Shown here: one piece after another, positions 36,501 through 44,287 of the stretch
Layout: the number at the start of each line of letters is the position of its first letter
How positions within the stretch are numbered: position 1 is the first letter of the stretch
NCBI GenBank assembly: GCA_903902855.1
Contig: CAIUWK010000109.1
Span: 1-44,287 of the forward strand
Source: an uncultured Geobacter sp.
Lineage (GTDB): Bacteria; Desulfobacterota; Desulfuromonadia; Geobacterales; CAIOGM01
DNA: 44,287 nt
Direction: 5' to 3'
Position numbers and translations under genes: made by a program
Notes under the pieces: model-generated
Told to the model about the DNA's origin: nothing
What the model saw: only the letters and a program-made list of their open reading frames with translations
The model's database searches: none

Positions 36501-37997
36501 GGTCTGGCTCCGGCTAACCAGGCTCGCGGCCCCAAGCATGGTCGCGAAGAGGAGCGCCACCAGTTCCAGATTGCGGGTGGTCGACTGATAGGCATACTGC
36601 TGGAGCGGTTGGAGCGGGTATTCCAGCAACAGGGTCCAGGGAGTATCGGGAATCGGTTGCCGGATGGAGTAACTGGCTTCACGCCACTGCGCTATCTTGG
36701 TGGTCTGTTTTACCCGGTCAGGAATCCGCAGGGAAACGTCGGGGGTGAGTCGGTGAAAGGTAGCTCCGCTGTCGGTGAGGAGGTCCAGCGGCTTCCGCTG
36801 CTTGTCGGTACTAATCACAACCCGGCCCTTGTGGTCGATGAGAGTCAGGAAAATTTTTCGACCGTCATGGGTCGGATGGAACAGGTACCCAAGATGCTCC
36901 AGATTGATGGACCCCAACCCGAAGTGACTGAGTCGTCCCTTGGTTACCACAGGAACGCTGAGGGTAAAGATCGGGGTATAGCCCCCCCCCCGCCCCATGA
37001 AGACCTCGGAGATCACCGGCTGCAGGGTTGCGGTTAACTGCTTGAACCACGGGCGATCACTGAAATTAAGCCCGAGGGTCGATTCTCCCCGGTCGTTGAC
37101 CACCGGGGAGAAGACGACCGTGGTGCCGGCGGCGTTGCCGATGAATACGGTATTGAAGTCGGGCAAGAGGAGCCGGACATGGTTCAGCTCCTCCTGCAGA
37201 TGCGGCGTCGGGGCGAGAGGCTCTCGGCTCCCCAGGGTGGCAATGAAGCGGATCGCGTTCAGATGCTGCGTCAGCCACGATCCCAGGATGGTCCGGCTTT
37301 CTCTGGCCTCCGCCACCAGATCCTGCATGATCAACTCCTCCATCCGGCGGTTTTCCCGCTGATTCGCCATGAGTATCAGAGTCAGGGCGGGAAGCATCAT
37401 GCAGGCCGCAGCCAGATTGAAGACCGCCGTGGCATGGGGGGGCGGTCCGGCGTCCGCTCCGGGCAACCACCGCCGTAGCGGGGTATGGCTCAGGAGTATG
37501 GTGGCGAGCAAGGCATTGGTGACGCCGTTCACCCCCTGCTTCAGGGCAATGACCACGGTTCCGGACTCATCCAGCTGCATCACCCCACCGTAGAACAGAA
37601 ACACCAGAGGCATCCCCAGCAGCAGCCAGTAGCAGGCATCCAGCAGCAACAGGTTGCGCTGTCCCCGGCGGAGTGCCATCCCGACCCAGAGCGCTTCCGC
37701 AGTGAGAATGATGACGGCATAGGGATGGTTCCAGGCGAACCAGGTCTCCCCGGCGGCAATGAGGGTTACCGTGCCCCCCCAGCGCAACCCCAGCAGGCGC
37801 ACGGCCATGAGAGTGAAGACAGGGCCGAAGAGGAAATCGAGACTGTACCCCAGCGGCAGCGCATAAGCGTTGCCAAGATATCCCAAAAGTGCCAGGAGCG
37901 CGGCAGCTCCCATCGTTGCGCCCAGTCCCCTGGGGGAAGAAATCCCCCCTGGCCGGGATTGCCGGAACTTCGTGTCCGTGTTGTCGCTTCGCCTCAT
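33582..37997 (-). CDS. Membrane hybrid histidine kinase: multi-span sensor, Cache, PAS domains, HisKA, HATPase, receiver, Hpt
   Basis: 1471 residues. A multi-span N-terminal membrane domain (about 25-180, MASE1-like in style) is followed by another helix (about 195-215), a periplasmic Cache-type domain (about 220-450), a closing helix and HAMP-like linker, three PAS domains (about 575-960), HisKA with [20 protein letters not shown], HATPase with [11 protein letters not shown] and [10 protein letters not shown], a receiver ([13 protein letters not shown]) and a C-terminal Hpt ([13 protein letters not shown]). ATG at 37997, with GGAG seven bases upstream, overlaps the stop of the Cys-rich protein gene as ATGA, so the two are translationally coupled. 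The frame itself extends upstream to 38156 without a good start. Ligand and partner regulator are unknown. Confidence 0.92.
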   Translation of the reverse strand: MRRSDNTDTKFRQSRPGGISSPRGLGATMGAAALLALLGYLGNAYALPLGYSLDFLFGPVFTLMAVRLLGLRWGGTVTLIAAGETWFAWNHPYAVIILTAEALWVGMALRRGQRNLLLLDACYWLLLGMPLVFLFYGGVMQLDESGTVVIALKQGVNGVTNALLATILLSHTPLRRWLPGADAGPPPHATAVFNLAAACMMLPALTLILMANQRENRRMEELIMQDLVAEARESRTILGSWLTQHLNAIRFIATLGSREPLAPTPHLQEELNHVRLLLPDFNTVFIGNAAGTTVVFSPVVNDRGESTLGLNFSDRPWFKQLTATLQPVISEVFMGRGGGYTPIFTLSVPVVTKGRLSHFGLGSINLEHLGYLFHPTHDGRKIFLTLIDHKGRVVISTDKQRKPLDLLTDSGATFHRLTPDVSLRIPDRVKQTTKIAQWREASYSIRQPIPDTPWTLLLEYPLQPLQQYAYQSTTRNLELVALLFATMLGAASLVSRSQTRPLALLSTISQDIPERIDRDDAIPWPVAPTRELANLTENFRVTADSLRERIVQARSMNVHLEEQVQARTAELARSEQCFHSLFHEHSAVFLLIEPDSGAIVDANASAARFYGYSLTELRGMNIDVINLLPPAEVIELCHTAENHDRNCFLFPHRLHDGTVRLVEVHSSPITINGQLLLFSIIHDVTERETTARQLRESEERFRTVFEMAAVGIGRLNLTGELIEINDQCCRIFGYSRTELLGMNFRDFTHPDNLAATERSVAQLLSGEVASITLENRYVHNSGVFIWGLTTATLSRHDNPADRYIVGIVEDITARKELEQSHRENEARLRYSETRLATIFRTSPDVIAISERATGRFIMVNDAFERVIGYPREEALGRTALELDTWGSPDLRCQLLAELGERPRLVNFQSRFRRKNGELFPVLLSLEQAELDGIACFIFSARDITEREQIKAELLISRNAAEAANRAKSEFLANMSHEIRTPIAAIIGMGDLALETQLAPMQRDCLEKISNSARLLLGIINDILDLSKVEAAKLNLESVPFSLPASLEKVAGIITVQAQVKGLEFRRETAPAVPQLLTGDPLRLEQVLLNLLGNAVKFTLQGEIKLAVTLVDSSAERFVLEFQISDTGIGLSPEQCSGIFSPFTQADSSTTRRFGGTGLGLSISRRLVTLMGGEIRVESEPGQGSSFRFTACFLPSAAKELPMTVPAEIDLTVIQGARVLLVEDQPINQQIARIQLSRVGVQVTVAADGREAVELVKHAANPFDLVLMDIQMPVMDGYEATRRLREQWRPEELPIIAMTAHALSEERRKCLSAGMNDHLTKPFEVADLHEKLCRWLKQRSGAATVPKADNDATLPGWNIPELPGIRTGECFERLGGDEALYRSLLQQFARENSHIATRLSELLNSRDLAGARFVAHTLKGAAGTLGIADVATVAAFLEKAFSKEDLVTAGTGLVELELQLALVLKALAELGR

Positions 37998-38200
37998 GGT
38001 CTGCTCCGGACTTTTGTGCGATAGAGAGGAACCCGCAACTCGATATGGCGGGGATGGTGACAAAAATAGATAGTGCCGAACTGGAAGAGATGGCAGCAAT
38101 CCGGACGGTTCATGAGACACTGGGAAATGGTCTCGATCACGGTACTGGTGCAGCAATCGCTGCCGAACAGGTCAGGTTTTTGTTGAATAGTCATTGGCAT
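37994..38200 (-). CDS. Small Cys/His-rich protein coupled to the hybrid kinase
   Basis: 68 residues (start [13 protein letters not shown]) with Cys16-Cys17, Cys28, Cys35-Cys36-His37 and Cys47-His48-His49, then a basic tail. I do not recognise a named family, but the pattern C-x6-CC-H-x9-C-H-H suggests a metal or Fe-S site. AAGGA lies just before the ATG at 38200; ATG at 38194 is an alternative. Its TGA overlaps the ATG of the 1471-residue kinase, and it begins 48 bases after the preceding kinase gene, so it sits in a three-gene operon. This coupling is the best evidence that it is real; a role as a redox or metal partner of the kinase is inference. Confidence 0.7.
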   Translation of the reverse strand: MPMTIQQKPDLFGSDCCTSTVIETISQCLMNRPDCCHLFQFGTIYFCHHPRHIELRVPLYRTKVRSRP

Positions 38201-38248
38201 TCGGTCCTTCAGCCGACCGGAATCTCCCTGGGATTCGCCGGTCATGAT

Positions 38249-39940
38249 TTACAAATATTTGGCTACTACTTCATGCAGGTTCGTGAAGTCAACCGGTTTG
38301 GCCACGTAGTTGTCCATCCCCGCATCGAGACACCAGGACTTGTCAGCGATATACGCGTGCGCGGTCATGGCCAGGATGGGGGTATGACCGCCCCGTTCCT
38401 GCTCTTTCGTCCGGATGGCCCGGTTAGCGGCAATTCCGTCCATTATCGGCATCTGCACGTCCATGATGATCAGGTCGTAGGGACCACGTTCCCACATCTC
38501 CACGGCCTGCCGACCATTGGTGGCGGTTTCGACATGATAGTTTTTCATGTTCAGCGAAAGGTGGAGCAGGGTTCGGTTGGTGTAGTCGTCTTCAACGACA
38601 AGGATTCGAGGTGGTTCTGTTTTCCGACCAGTGGCGATACTCCCGGCAACTGCGGGAGTTACCTCCGGAGATTGTAACACCGGTGTGACATACGGAAGAG
38701 TAAAGGAGAAGGTACTCCCTTCCCCTTCGACACTTTCCAGAGATATGGTTCCTCCCATCAACTCCACAATTTCCTTACTGAGGACTAATCCCAGACCGGT
38801 GCCGCCATAACGGCGGGTGTTGGAGTCATCGATCTGGCTGAACTGTTTAAAGAGGAGCTCCTTTTTGTCCGGAGGAATACCGATGCCGGTATCCTCCACC
38901 GAAAAAGTCACCCCTTGGGGGTCTGACGTAACCCGAACCTCGACTTTCCCCTGCTCGGTGAACTTTATGGCGTTACCGATCAGATTGGAGAGTACCTGTT
39001 GCAGGCGGACATGATCGCCGATTATCGTTGCCGGTACGGCAGCATCCACCGAAACCGTCATCCGGACCCCTTTGCGCAGCGCCTCGGGGTTCAGCATCTC
39101 CAACGTATCGGTAACGCACGTCAGCAGGGGAAACGGTTCGGTCTGCACCGAGAGTTGCCGTTTCTCGATGCTCGTCAGGTCAAGAATATCGTTGAGGATT
39201 CGGACAAGAGCTTCCCCCGACCGCTGGGCCAGATCAAGGTACTCCCGCTGGTTATCATCCAACTCTCCATACTGGACAAGTTGGATCATCCCCAGGACGC
39301 CGTTCATGGGGGTCCGCAGTTCGTGACTCATGTTGGTCAGGAACCGGCTCTTGGCCCGGTTAGCGGCCTCGGCGGCCTCCATTGCCTGGAGCAGTTCGAC
39401 CTCGGCACGCTGCCGTTCGGCAATTTCTTGCCGCAGGTGGTCATTGGCCATTACCAGTTCCTGCGTTCGATCCACGACCCGCTGCTCCAGCTCCTCCTTG
39501 CCCTGTTGTAGCTGTTTTTTCTGGGCCTTGAGTGTCTGCTTCTGGCGAATCGCCGTAATGCCGGCGTCGAGGACCATGAAAAGTTTCCGGCAGTTCAGCG
39601 GTTTCAGGAGATAGTGGTTAAAACCGATTTCGATGGCATCCAGCAGGCAGTCGCTATCGCTGTGCGCCGTAACGGCAATCAGACATGCTTCCGCATTCAC
39701 CTGCCGGATTGCCGTAGCCATCCGGAGACCATCCATAACCGGCATCTTGATATCGGTCAGCACGATCTCCGGGAGATACTTCCGGTAGAGTTCCACTCCT
39801 TGTGCGCCATCTGCGGCAACCAGGAGCCTGAGCCCCTGATATTGCATGACGAGTATCTCACTGATCAGTTCCCTGGCGTCGACATCATCTTCAACATAGA
39901 GCAGGGAGATCCCTGTTCCGTTTTCCTGTTCAGTGGTCAT
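38249..39940 (-). CDS. Hybrid kinase: receiver, HisKA, HATPase, receiver
   Basis: 563 residues, soluble, without any PAS or other sensor domain. The N-terminal receiver (about 12-130) has LLYVEDDVDARE and phosphoacceptor EIVLTDIKMPVMDG. A coiled-coil linker with VVDRTQELVMAND leads to HisKA (FLTNMSHELRTPMNGVLGMI), HATPase (LSNLIGNAIKF, EDTGIGIPPDK, YGGTGLGLVLSKE) and a second receiver (LIIMDVQMPIMDG, near 490). The input is therefore phosphate from another protein, making this an intermediate of a relay. ATG at 39940 has GAGGT six bases upstream; TTG two codons earlier is less likely. It leads the operon with the Cys-rich protein and the 1471-residue kinase. Confidence 0.92.
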   Translation of the reverse strand: MTTEQENGTGISLLYVEDDVDARELISEILVMQYQGLRLLVAADGAQGVELYRKYLPEIVLTDIKMPVMDGLRMATAIRQVNAEACLIAVTAHSDSDCLLDAIEIGFNHYLLKPLNCRKLFMVLDAGITAIRQKQTLKAQKKQLQQGKEELEQRVVDRTQELVMANDHLRQEIAERQRAEVELLQAMEAAEAANRAKSRFLTNMSHELRTPMNGVLGMIQLVQYGELDDNQREYLDLAQRSGEALVRILNDILDLTSIEKRQLSVQTEPFPLLTCVTDTLEMLNPEALRKGVRMTVSVDAAVPATIIGDHVRLQQVLSNLIGNAIKFTEQGKVEVRVTSDPQGVTFSVEDTGIGIPPDKKELLFKQFSQIDDSNTRRYGGTGLGLVLSKEIVELMGGTISLESVEGEGSTFSFTLPYVTPVLQSPEVTPAVAGSIATGRKTEPPRILVVEDDYTNRTLLHLSLNMKNYHVETATNGRQAVEMWERGPYDLIIMDVQMPIMDGIAANRAIRTKEQERGGHTPILAMTAHAYIADKSWCLDAGMDNYVAKPVDFTNLHEVVAKYL

Positions 39941-40203
39941 GTTCAACCTCGTTTCCTGATTTCAACGGGCCGGATCGCTTATCTGCATGAAACCGGCACT
40001 GTCGGCCATGAAGGCAACCTTATCAATGAGAGCGTCTCGGCGGGGGATGTTTTCTTCGGATGAAGTATGATGCAGAAAATTGGAGGGTTCTATCGGCTAT
40101 TTCGGAAGTGGCTGGCGGAAAATTCTTATGGAGTGAGGCCGTAAGGGGCGGTGCACTGCGGTTCCGGCAAGGAGTCTGCCGGAGAGAGGGGCTCTGCAGG
40201 AGG

Positions 40204-43200
40204 TTACGTGAGCGGCGTCAACCCTTCACGGATGGCATATTTGGTCAGTTCGGCAGTGCTGTAAAGATTGAGTTTGTTCATGATGTTTTGCCGCTGGCTG
40301 TCAACCGTTTTGCTGCTGGTCTCCAGGATAAAAGCGATCTCTTTGCAACTCTTGCCGGCCGCGATCAGTTGCAATACTTCCCGCTCGCGTACCGTCAAGG
40401 CGTCGTGATCCAATCTCTCACCGTCAGGAACCCGTTGCAGATATTCCCTGATAATGATTTCCGAGATCCGCGGCCCCAGGTAGGTCTCACCGGCGGCCAC
40501 CGCACGGATCGCGTCGACAAGGACGGCAAAAGGGGAGTCCTTGAGGACATAGCCGCTGGCCCCGGCTCTCAGACTGTCGACAATGAAGCGCCGGTCCGCT
40601 TCCACGGAAAAGGCCACCACTCGCACCCCCTCCAGTTCCGAGGTGATGGCGCGGGTGGCGTCAATGCCGTTTATATCGGTCATGTTGAGATCCATCACCA
40701 CGACGTCCGGGCGCTCTTCCCGGGCCACCGTGATGGCAACCCGACCAGATCCGGCCTCTGCGACCACTTTCAGATCCGGCTCTCCTTCTATCAGGGCACG
40801 CAACCCTTCCCGGATAAAACTCTGGTCATCAACCAGGAGGATCTTCAGTTTGCCGTCGGCATCTCCGGGCGCTTTGGCCGCGCTCAACAGCATCTTGATG
40901 GTCACGCTGGTTCCTGTTCCGGGTTGGGAAGCCACCTGGAACAGACCCCCCATATATTCGATTTTCTGGCGGACATTGAACAGGCCGAAACCGCCGGAAC
41001 GAGCTTTCCGTGATTCGACTGCCACTAGATCAAAGCCGCACCCTTTGTCCGTCACGGTGATCACCAGTTGCCCTCCTTCCCGTTTCAAGTCGACCCGGGC
41101 CGAGAAGATTCCGGCATGTTTGGCCACATTCACCAGCAGTTCCCGGACCGCCTGAAATACGAAGGAACGGAGTCCATACTCCAGAACTTTCGGCTCATGG
41201 TCATCACATAACTCGACCTTCAGGCCGTACTGTTCCTGCAACTCCTCCCCCAGCCACTCAAGCGCCGCTTCCAGACCGGCGCCGGCCAACAGCGGCGGCC
41301 TGATTTGTGCCGTCAGGGACCGGGTGTCCTCGATACTCTGGGCCAGCAGGTCGCAAATTCCCTCGGCGGTTTTCTCCAGGGCGGGGGAGGCCAGCTTGCG
41401 TCCCAGGGCCTCCACTTTCATCTTGGCCAGGACCAGACGCTGGTTCACCTGGTCGTGCAATTCGGCGGCGATCCTGTCCCGTTCCCGGTCTTCGGCCATG
41501 GCCATTTCCTGGGCCATCTCCTGCAGGCGCTGCTGCTGCTCCAGAATCTCCTGCTCGATCCTGAGCCGCTCCGCGATCTCGCGGGTGAGGCTCATATTGA
41601 TCATGGTCAGCTCCGTGGTCCGCTCCGCCACCTGCTGTTCCAGGTGGACATTGAGATTGGCCAGCAGCGTCTCGGCCTGCTTCCTGATTGAGATGTCGGA
41701 GTAGATTCCCATCATGCAGCGTTGGCCGGCCAGGTCGACCAGTTCCACCGCGATCAGGAGATGGCCGATCTGACCGGATTTGTGGCGGTATGCCGTCTCG
41801 AACTGCCGCACCCGGCGATCCAGTTCCAGTTCGTCCACCATCCTGGTCCGCTCTTCCCGGTTTACCCAGAGCTCCAGCTCCGCAGTGGTGTGGCCGATAA
41901 GTTCATCCCGTCCATAGCCGAAGAGCTCTTCAAAGGCGCCATTGACATCGAGAAACTCCCCGTCACTCCAGCGACTGACGCCAATGGCGATGGGACAGGC
42001 ATGAAAGATAGTGGAAAAGCGCCGGTTACTCTCTGCAAGAGCCTGCTCGGCCTCCTTGCGGAGGGTGATGTCGCGCCCCACGGACTGGGTCTCCAGCAAC
42101 TCCCCCTGTTCATCAAAAAAGCCCCGGTTGACAAACTGCATCCAATGGATTTCGCCTGAGACATCATAAACCCGGTTCTCGATAATCACGGTGGGAGTAT
42201 CCGGGGTGAGTTGTTGGAGTTTCGTCTCGATAAGGGGGAGATCCTCAGAGACCGCTTGCGGCAGCCAATTACTGCCGATCAGTTCGTCATGTGGCTTGCC
42301 GAAGAATCGGCAGAAAATTTCATTGGTAAAGGTATACGTGCCATCAGGACCGAATCGGGCGATAATCTCGGTCTGGTCTTCCACTACGGTGCGGTACCGT
42401 TCCTCGCTGGCGCACAGATCGGCCATGGCATCCGCCAACTCCGCCGTTCGCTCCGTTACCCGTTGTTCCAACTCGCTCTTGGACTGCTGGAGCGCCTCTA
42501 CCGCCTGTTTTCGTTCGGTTATATCCAGGCCGATACCCCCTATATAACGAACGCCGGCGGCATCCCGGAACGGAAACTTTATATTGAGCCAGGAACAGCG
42601 TCTGCCATCGGCGTTAAGAATATCTACCGTACATTCTGTCGGCTGATCTGCTGCCAATACCGCCAGGTCAGTACGACGGAACTCCTCGGCCAGTTCCTGC
42701 GGCCAGAGTTCCCCGTCGCTCTTTCCCTGCCACTCCTCAAATCTGACCCCGAAACGTTTTTCATAGCTCTTGCTCAGATAGACATGGCGCCCCTCCTCAT
42801 CCTTGATCCAGGCGACAGTCGGGCTGTGATCCATGAACAGGTGGAACCGTTGTTCGCTCTCCTGTAATGAATTTTTCACCTGTTTTATCTGTTGCTCACG
42901 CTGCCGTTTAAGTTCCAGATGGGTCGCGACCCGTTGCAGGACAATGGCCGGACGAAACGGTTTGGTTATGTAATCAACCGCCCCCAATTCCAGGCCGATG
43001 CTCTCGTCTTCTTCACCGGTCAGAGCAGTGATAAAGATAATAAGGGGAGCGCTCTGGGGGGGGAAGGCTCGCAGTGCCCGACAGACGGCGTAGCCGTCCA
43101 TCACCGGCATCCGGATATCCAGCAGCACCAGGTCCGGCAAGATTTGGGCCGCAATGGCGAGTGCCTCCTGACCGTTAGTGGCCGTGAAAATTTGGTACTG

Positions 43201-43287
43201 TTTCCGGAGTGTCTCACTCAAGACCTTGATATTGACCGATTCATCATCGACGATCAGCAGTTTTTCCCGTTCGTGCAGTTCATTCAT
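40204..43287 (-). CDS. Receiver-PAS-histidine kinase (HisKA_3) fused to a NarL-type receiver and HTH
   Basis: 1027 residues. An N-terminal receiver (about 8-120, LVLLDIRMPVMDG) is followed by three PAS domains (about 145-265, 300-415, 420-535), a coiled coil, a NarX-type HisKA_3 box (DRERDRIAAELHDQVNQRL, near 610), HATPase (VRELLVNVAKHAG, TDKGCGFDL, GGFGLFNVR), a second receiver (VVVMDLNMTDINGIDA, near 865) and a LuxR/NarL helix-turn-helix (LTVREREVLQLIAAGKSCKEIAFIL). So sensor kinase and DNA-binding regulator are one cytosolic chain. The in-frame GTG at 43296 is too near the GGGGA site; ATG at 43287 is spaced properly. It stands upstream of the other kinases on the same strand. Confidence 0.92.
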   Translation of the reverse strand: MNELHEREKLLIVDDESVNIKVLSETLRKQYQIFTATNGQEALAIAAQILPDLVLLDIRMPVMDGYAVCRALRAFPPQSAPLIIFITALTGEEDESIGLELGAVDYITKPFRPAIVLQRVATHLELKRQREQQIKQVKNSLQESEQRFHLFMDHSPTVAWIKDEEGRHVYLSKSYEKRFGVRFEEWQGKSDGELWPQELAEEFRRTDLAVLAADQPTECTVDILNADGRRCSWLNIKFPFRDAAGVRYIGGIGLDITERKQAVEALQQSKSELEQRVTERTAELADAMADLCASEERYRTVVEDQTEIIARFGPDGTYTFTNEIFCRFFGKPHDELIGSNWLPQAVSEDLPLIETKLQQLTPDTPTVIIENRVYDVSGEIHWMQFVNRGFFDEQGELLETQSVGRDITLRKEAEQALAESNRRFSTIFHACPIAIGVSRWSDGEFLDVNGAFEELFGYGRDELIGHTTAELELWVNREERTRMVDELELDRRVRQFETAYRHKSGQIGHLLIAVELVDLAGQRCMMGIYSDISIRKQAETLLANLNVHLEQQVAERTTELTMINMSLTREIAERLRIEQEILEQQQRLQEMAQEMAMAEDRERDRIAAELHDQVNQRLVLAKMKVEALGRKLASPALEKTAEGICDLLAQSIEDTRSLTAQIRPPLLAGAGLEAALEWLGEELQEQYGLKVELCDDHEPKVLEYGLRSFVFQAVRELLVNVAKHAGIFSARVDLKREGGQLVITVTDKGCGFDLVAVESRKARSGGFGLFNVRQKIEYMGGLFQVASQPGTGTSVTIKMLLSAAKAPGDADGKLKILLVDDQSFIREGLRALIEGEPDLKVVAEAGSGRVAITVAREERPDVVVMDLNMTDINGIDATRAITSELEGVRVVAFSVEADRRFIVDSLRAGASGYVLKDSPFAVLVDAIRAVAAGETYLGPRISEIIIREYLQRVPDGERLDHDALTVREREVLQLIAAGKSCKEIAFILETSSKTVDSQRQNIMNKLNLYSTAELTKYAIREGLTPLT

Positions 43288-43322
43288 CGTATGCACTCCC
43301 CTCAGCTTCAGCTTCTCAATCC

Positions 43323-43992
43323 TTATAGTTCTCCAGAAGGGGTGCCAGCAGTCAGACGCGGGATAAGCTGCCCGGCCTGTTCTGCTTCGCCGAACAGAGG
43401 CGGTTTCCAGGTCACGGGCTGCGGCATGGAGCGCGGTGGCCGCGAGATTCCCTGCGACTCCCTAGAGAGTATGCGCCATAATCCCGGCTTTATGGATATC
43501 TTTTTCGGCGAGGGCACCCCTGATGTGTCGTACAACCTCTTGATTATCACGGGCAAAGGCGATAATGAGCCGACGGTACAGTTCCACGTTGCCCCCCACG
43601 AGTCTCACCCCCAACTCCAGATCGAGTCCGGAGAGGTTATTCGGGAGGACACCGTGCAGCGGATGATGGAGGTGAGGACGAACCGGGGCTTTTTCCGATA
43701 TGACTGGCGGCCTGACCCAGCGCAGGAGGCAGGCCGAGTGCTGATCCGGCTGCAACGGTTTTATCAGATGGTCATTCATCCCCGCATCCCGGCAGCAATT
43801 GCGCTCCTCTCGCGATACATGAGCCGTCAAAGCGATGATGGGGAGTTGGGAGGAGGATAGCTGCTCCCGGATCTGCCGGGTGGCCTGAATGCCGTCCAGC
43901 ACCGGCATCTGGAGGTCCATGAGGACGACATCATACCGGTCCATCCCCGCACAGACGGCGGCGACTGCGATCCTGGAACCACAGTCTATATG
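43323..43992 (-). pseudogene. Remnant of a hybrid kinase: truncated receiver and Hpt with nonsense codon and frameshift
   Basis: The reading frame enters in the middle of a receiver domain (AVAAVCAGMDRYDVVLMDLQMP, phosphoacceptor kept), continues through an Hpt domain and stops in IMAHTL at TAG 43464-43462. In relatives the next codon is Lys ([13 protein letters not shown], as in the kinase at 27906), and [11 protein letters not shown] follows the TAG in frame, so a single AAG-to-TAG change is the likely cause. A frameshift near 43399 then moves the end (GEAEQAGQLIPRL) to another frame, stopping at 43323. The N-terminal kinase part is absent: at about 43992 the sequence changes to a REP-like hairpin and AT-rich DNA. 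Confidence 0.75.
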
Positions 43993-44009
43993 ACAGGTGC
44001 GGGTACCGT

Positions 44010-44032
44010 AGGGGCGCGGCTTGCTGCGCCCG
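44010..44032. repeat. REP-like GC-rich hairpin at the edge of the kinase remnant
   Basis: GGGCGC (44012-44017) pairs with GCGCCC (44026-44031), with inner GC/GC pairing, preceded by GTAGG. The GTAGGGGCG start (44008-44016) is shared with the hairpin at 15132. Confidence 0.5.
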
Positions 44033-44040
44033 GTCTAATA

Positions 44041-44116
44041 ATCTGGTAATTTGCGAATCAAGGCCGGGCGGATCAAAAATCCCTTCACAGAAAATTAAAA
44101 TTATTTTATACTTCAA
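44041..44116 (-). pseudogene. Truncated start of an AT-rich gene
   Basis: A TTG at 44116 overlaps the TGA of the preceding gene (TTGA) and opens MKYKIILIFCEGIFDP, after which the frame runs into the GC-rich hairpin and kinase remnant. The ILIFCEG opening resembles TOPRIM or RloB-like N-termini, but only about 15 residues are left, so this is weak. Confidence 0.25.
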
Positions 44117-44287
44117 CTCTTTGTCGGTAGCAACAAATCGAGGGGTATCGGTTCAATTTCGCTAAGGTTTATACCTTCCGGAATGCTTTTTATGAAAATA
44201 TTGACACCTGTAGTTTTAAGCTTGGACTTTCCGATGTAATTCTGTATTAATTCAATCATTTTTGAATTAATTTGCATCCCTTTACCG
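44113..44287 (-). CDS. C-terminal end of an unrecognised protein (5' part outside window)
   Basis: A frame open to the window edge encodes 57 residues, including MIELIQNYIGKSKLKTTGVN and SIPEGINLSEIEPIPLDLL, and ends in TGA at 44115-44113. Its AT content is far above that of the kinase genes, which suggests separate acquisition. I recognise no family from this tail. Confidence 0.55.
   Translation of the reverse strand, partial: GKGMQINSKMIELIQNYIGKSKLKTTGVNIFIKSIPEGINLSEIEPIPLDLLLPTKS

Noticed and set aside
39941-40203. A 15-codon frame on the minus strand (ATG near 40009) as a leader peptide of the kinase operon
   Set aside because: The ribosome-binding site is poor and there is no attenuator structure; the gap otherwise shows nothing.

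Overview
The window looks like chromosomal DNA of a Geobacter-type bacterium (Desulfuromonadota/Geobacterales). The reasons are the gene order ccsA-hemA-hemC-cobA/hemD-hemB, a GEMM-I riboswitch of the kind common in Geobacter, dusB next to an NtrB/NtrC pair, a PEP-CTERM protein, and a dense set of PAS-rich hybrid histidine kinases. Most of it is GC-rich; an island at about 31.4-33.5 kb and the last 250 bases are clearly AT-rich. Nearly every base from 4 kb to 44 kb is covered by compact genes.

Layout. (1) 1-3761, minus: a secreted repeat protein (beta-propeller-like blades, then exact 70-residue InlB-type repeats) that runs off the left edge. (2) 4.0-6.0 kb, minus: a MarR regulator, a YceI protein and a LigB/DODA-type dioxygenase, with an inverted repeat over the likely promoter. 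(3) 6.2-8.1 kb: small genes, a GEMM-I riboswitch with its terminator, an IHF/HU protein and tRNA-Arg(UCG). (4) 8.1-12.3 kb, minus: dusB-ntrB-ntrC-isochorismatase-like operon. (5) 12.4-15.1 kb: a small membrane protein, a secreted metal-binding-domain protein, fabI and a cardiolipin-synthase-like enzyme. (6) 15.1-18.3 kb, minus: a macAB-type ABC export system split into three genes. (7) 18.5-21.3 kb: a DUF362-ferredoxin protein, xerC and an outer-membrane barrel. (8) 21.3-28.0 kb, plus: tetrapyrrole and cytochrome c biogenesis (precorrin-2 dehydrogenase, ccsA, hemA, hemC, cobA-hemD fusion, hemB). Together these lead from glutamyl-tRNA to uroporphyrinogen III and precorrin-2/siroheme, apart from hemL, which is not here. 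(9) 27.9-44.0 kb, minus: a signalling island with four intact multidomain kinases, two broken ones, a Cys-rich small protein translationally coupled to a kinase, and a PEP-CTERM protein behind a textbook sigma-54 promoter. (10) The right edge has the end of an unrecognised AT-rich gene and a truncated follower.

The most interesting items are: the riboswitch, whose base equivalent to Vc2 G20 is A (the GEMM-Ib / 3',3'-cGAMP type) and whose only apparent target is a tiny predicted secreted peptide; the kinase island, with a whole two-component system (REC-PAS-kinase-REC-HTH) in one polypeptide; the coupled Cys-rich protein; the PEP-CTERM promoter with upstream repeats; two kinase genes each broken by a recognisable nonsense codon; and the mosaic 210-bp repeats of the adhesin-like gene.
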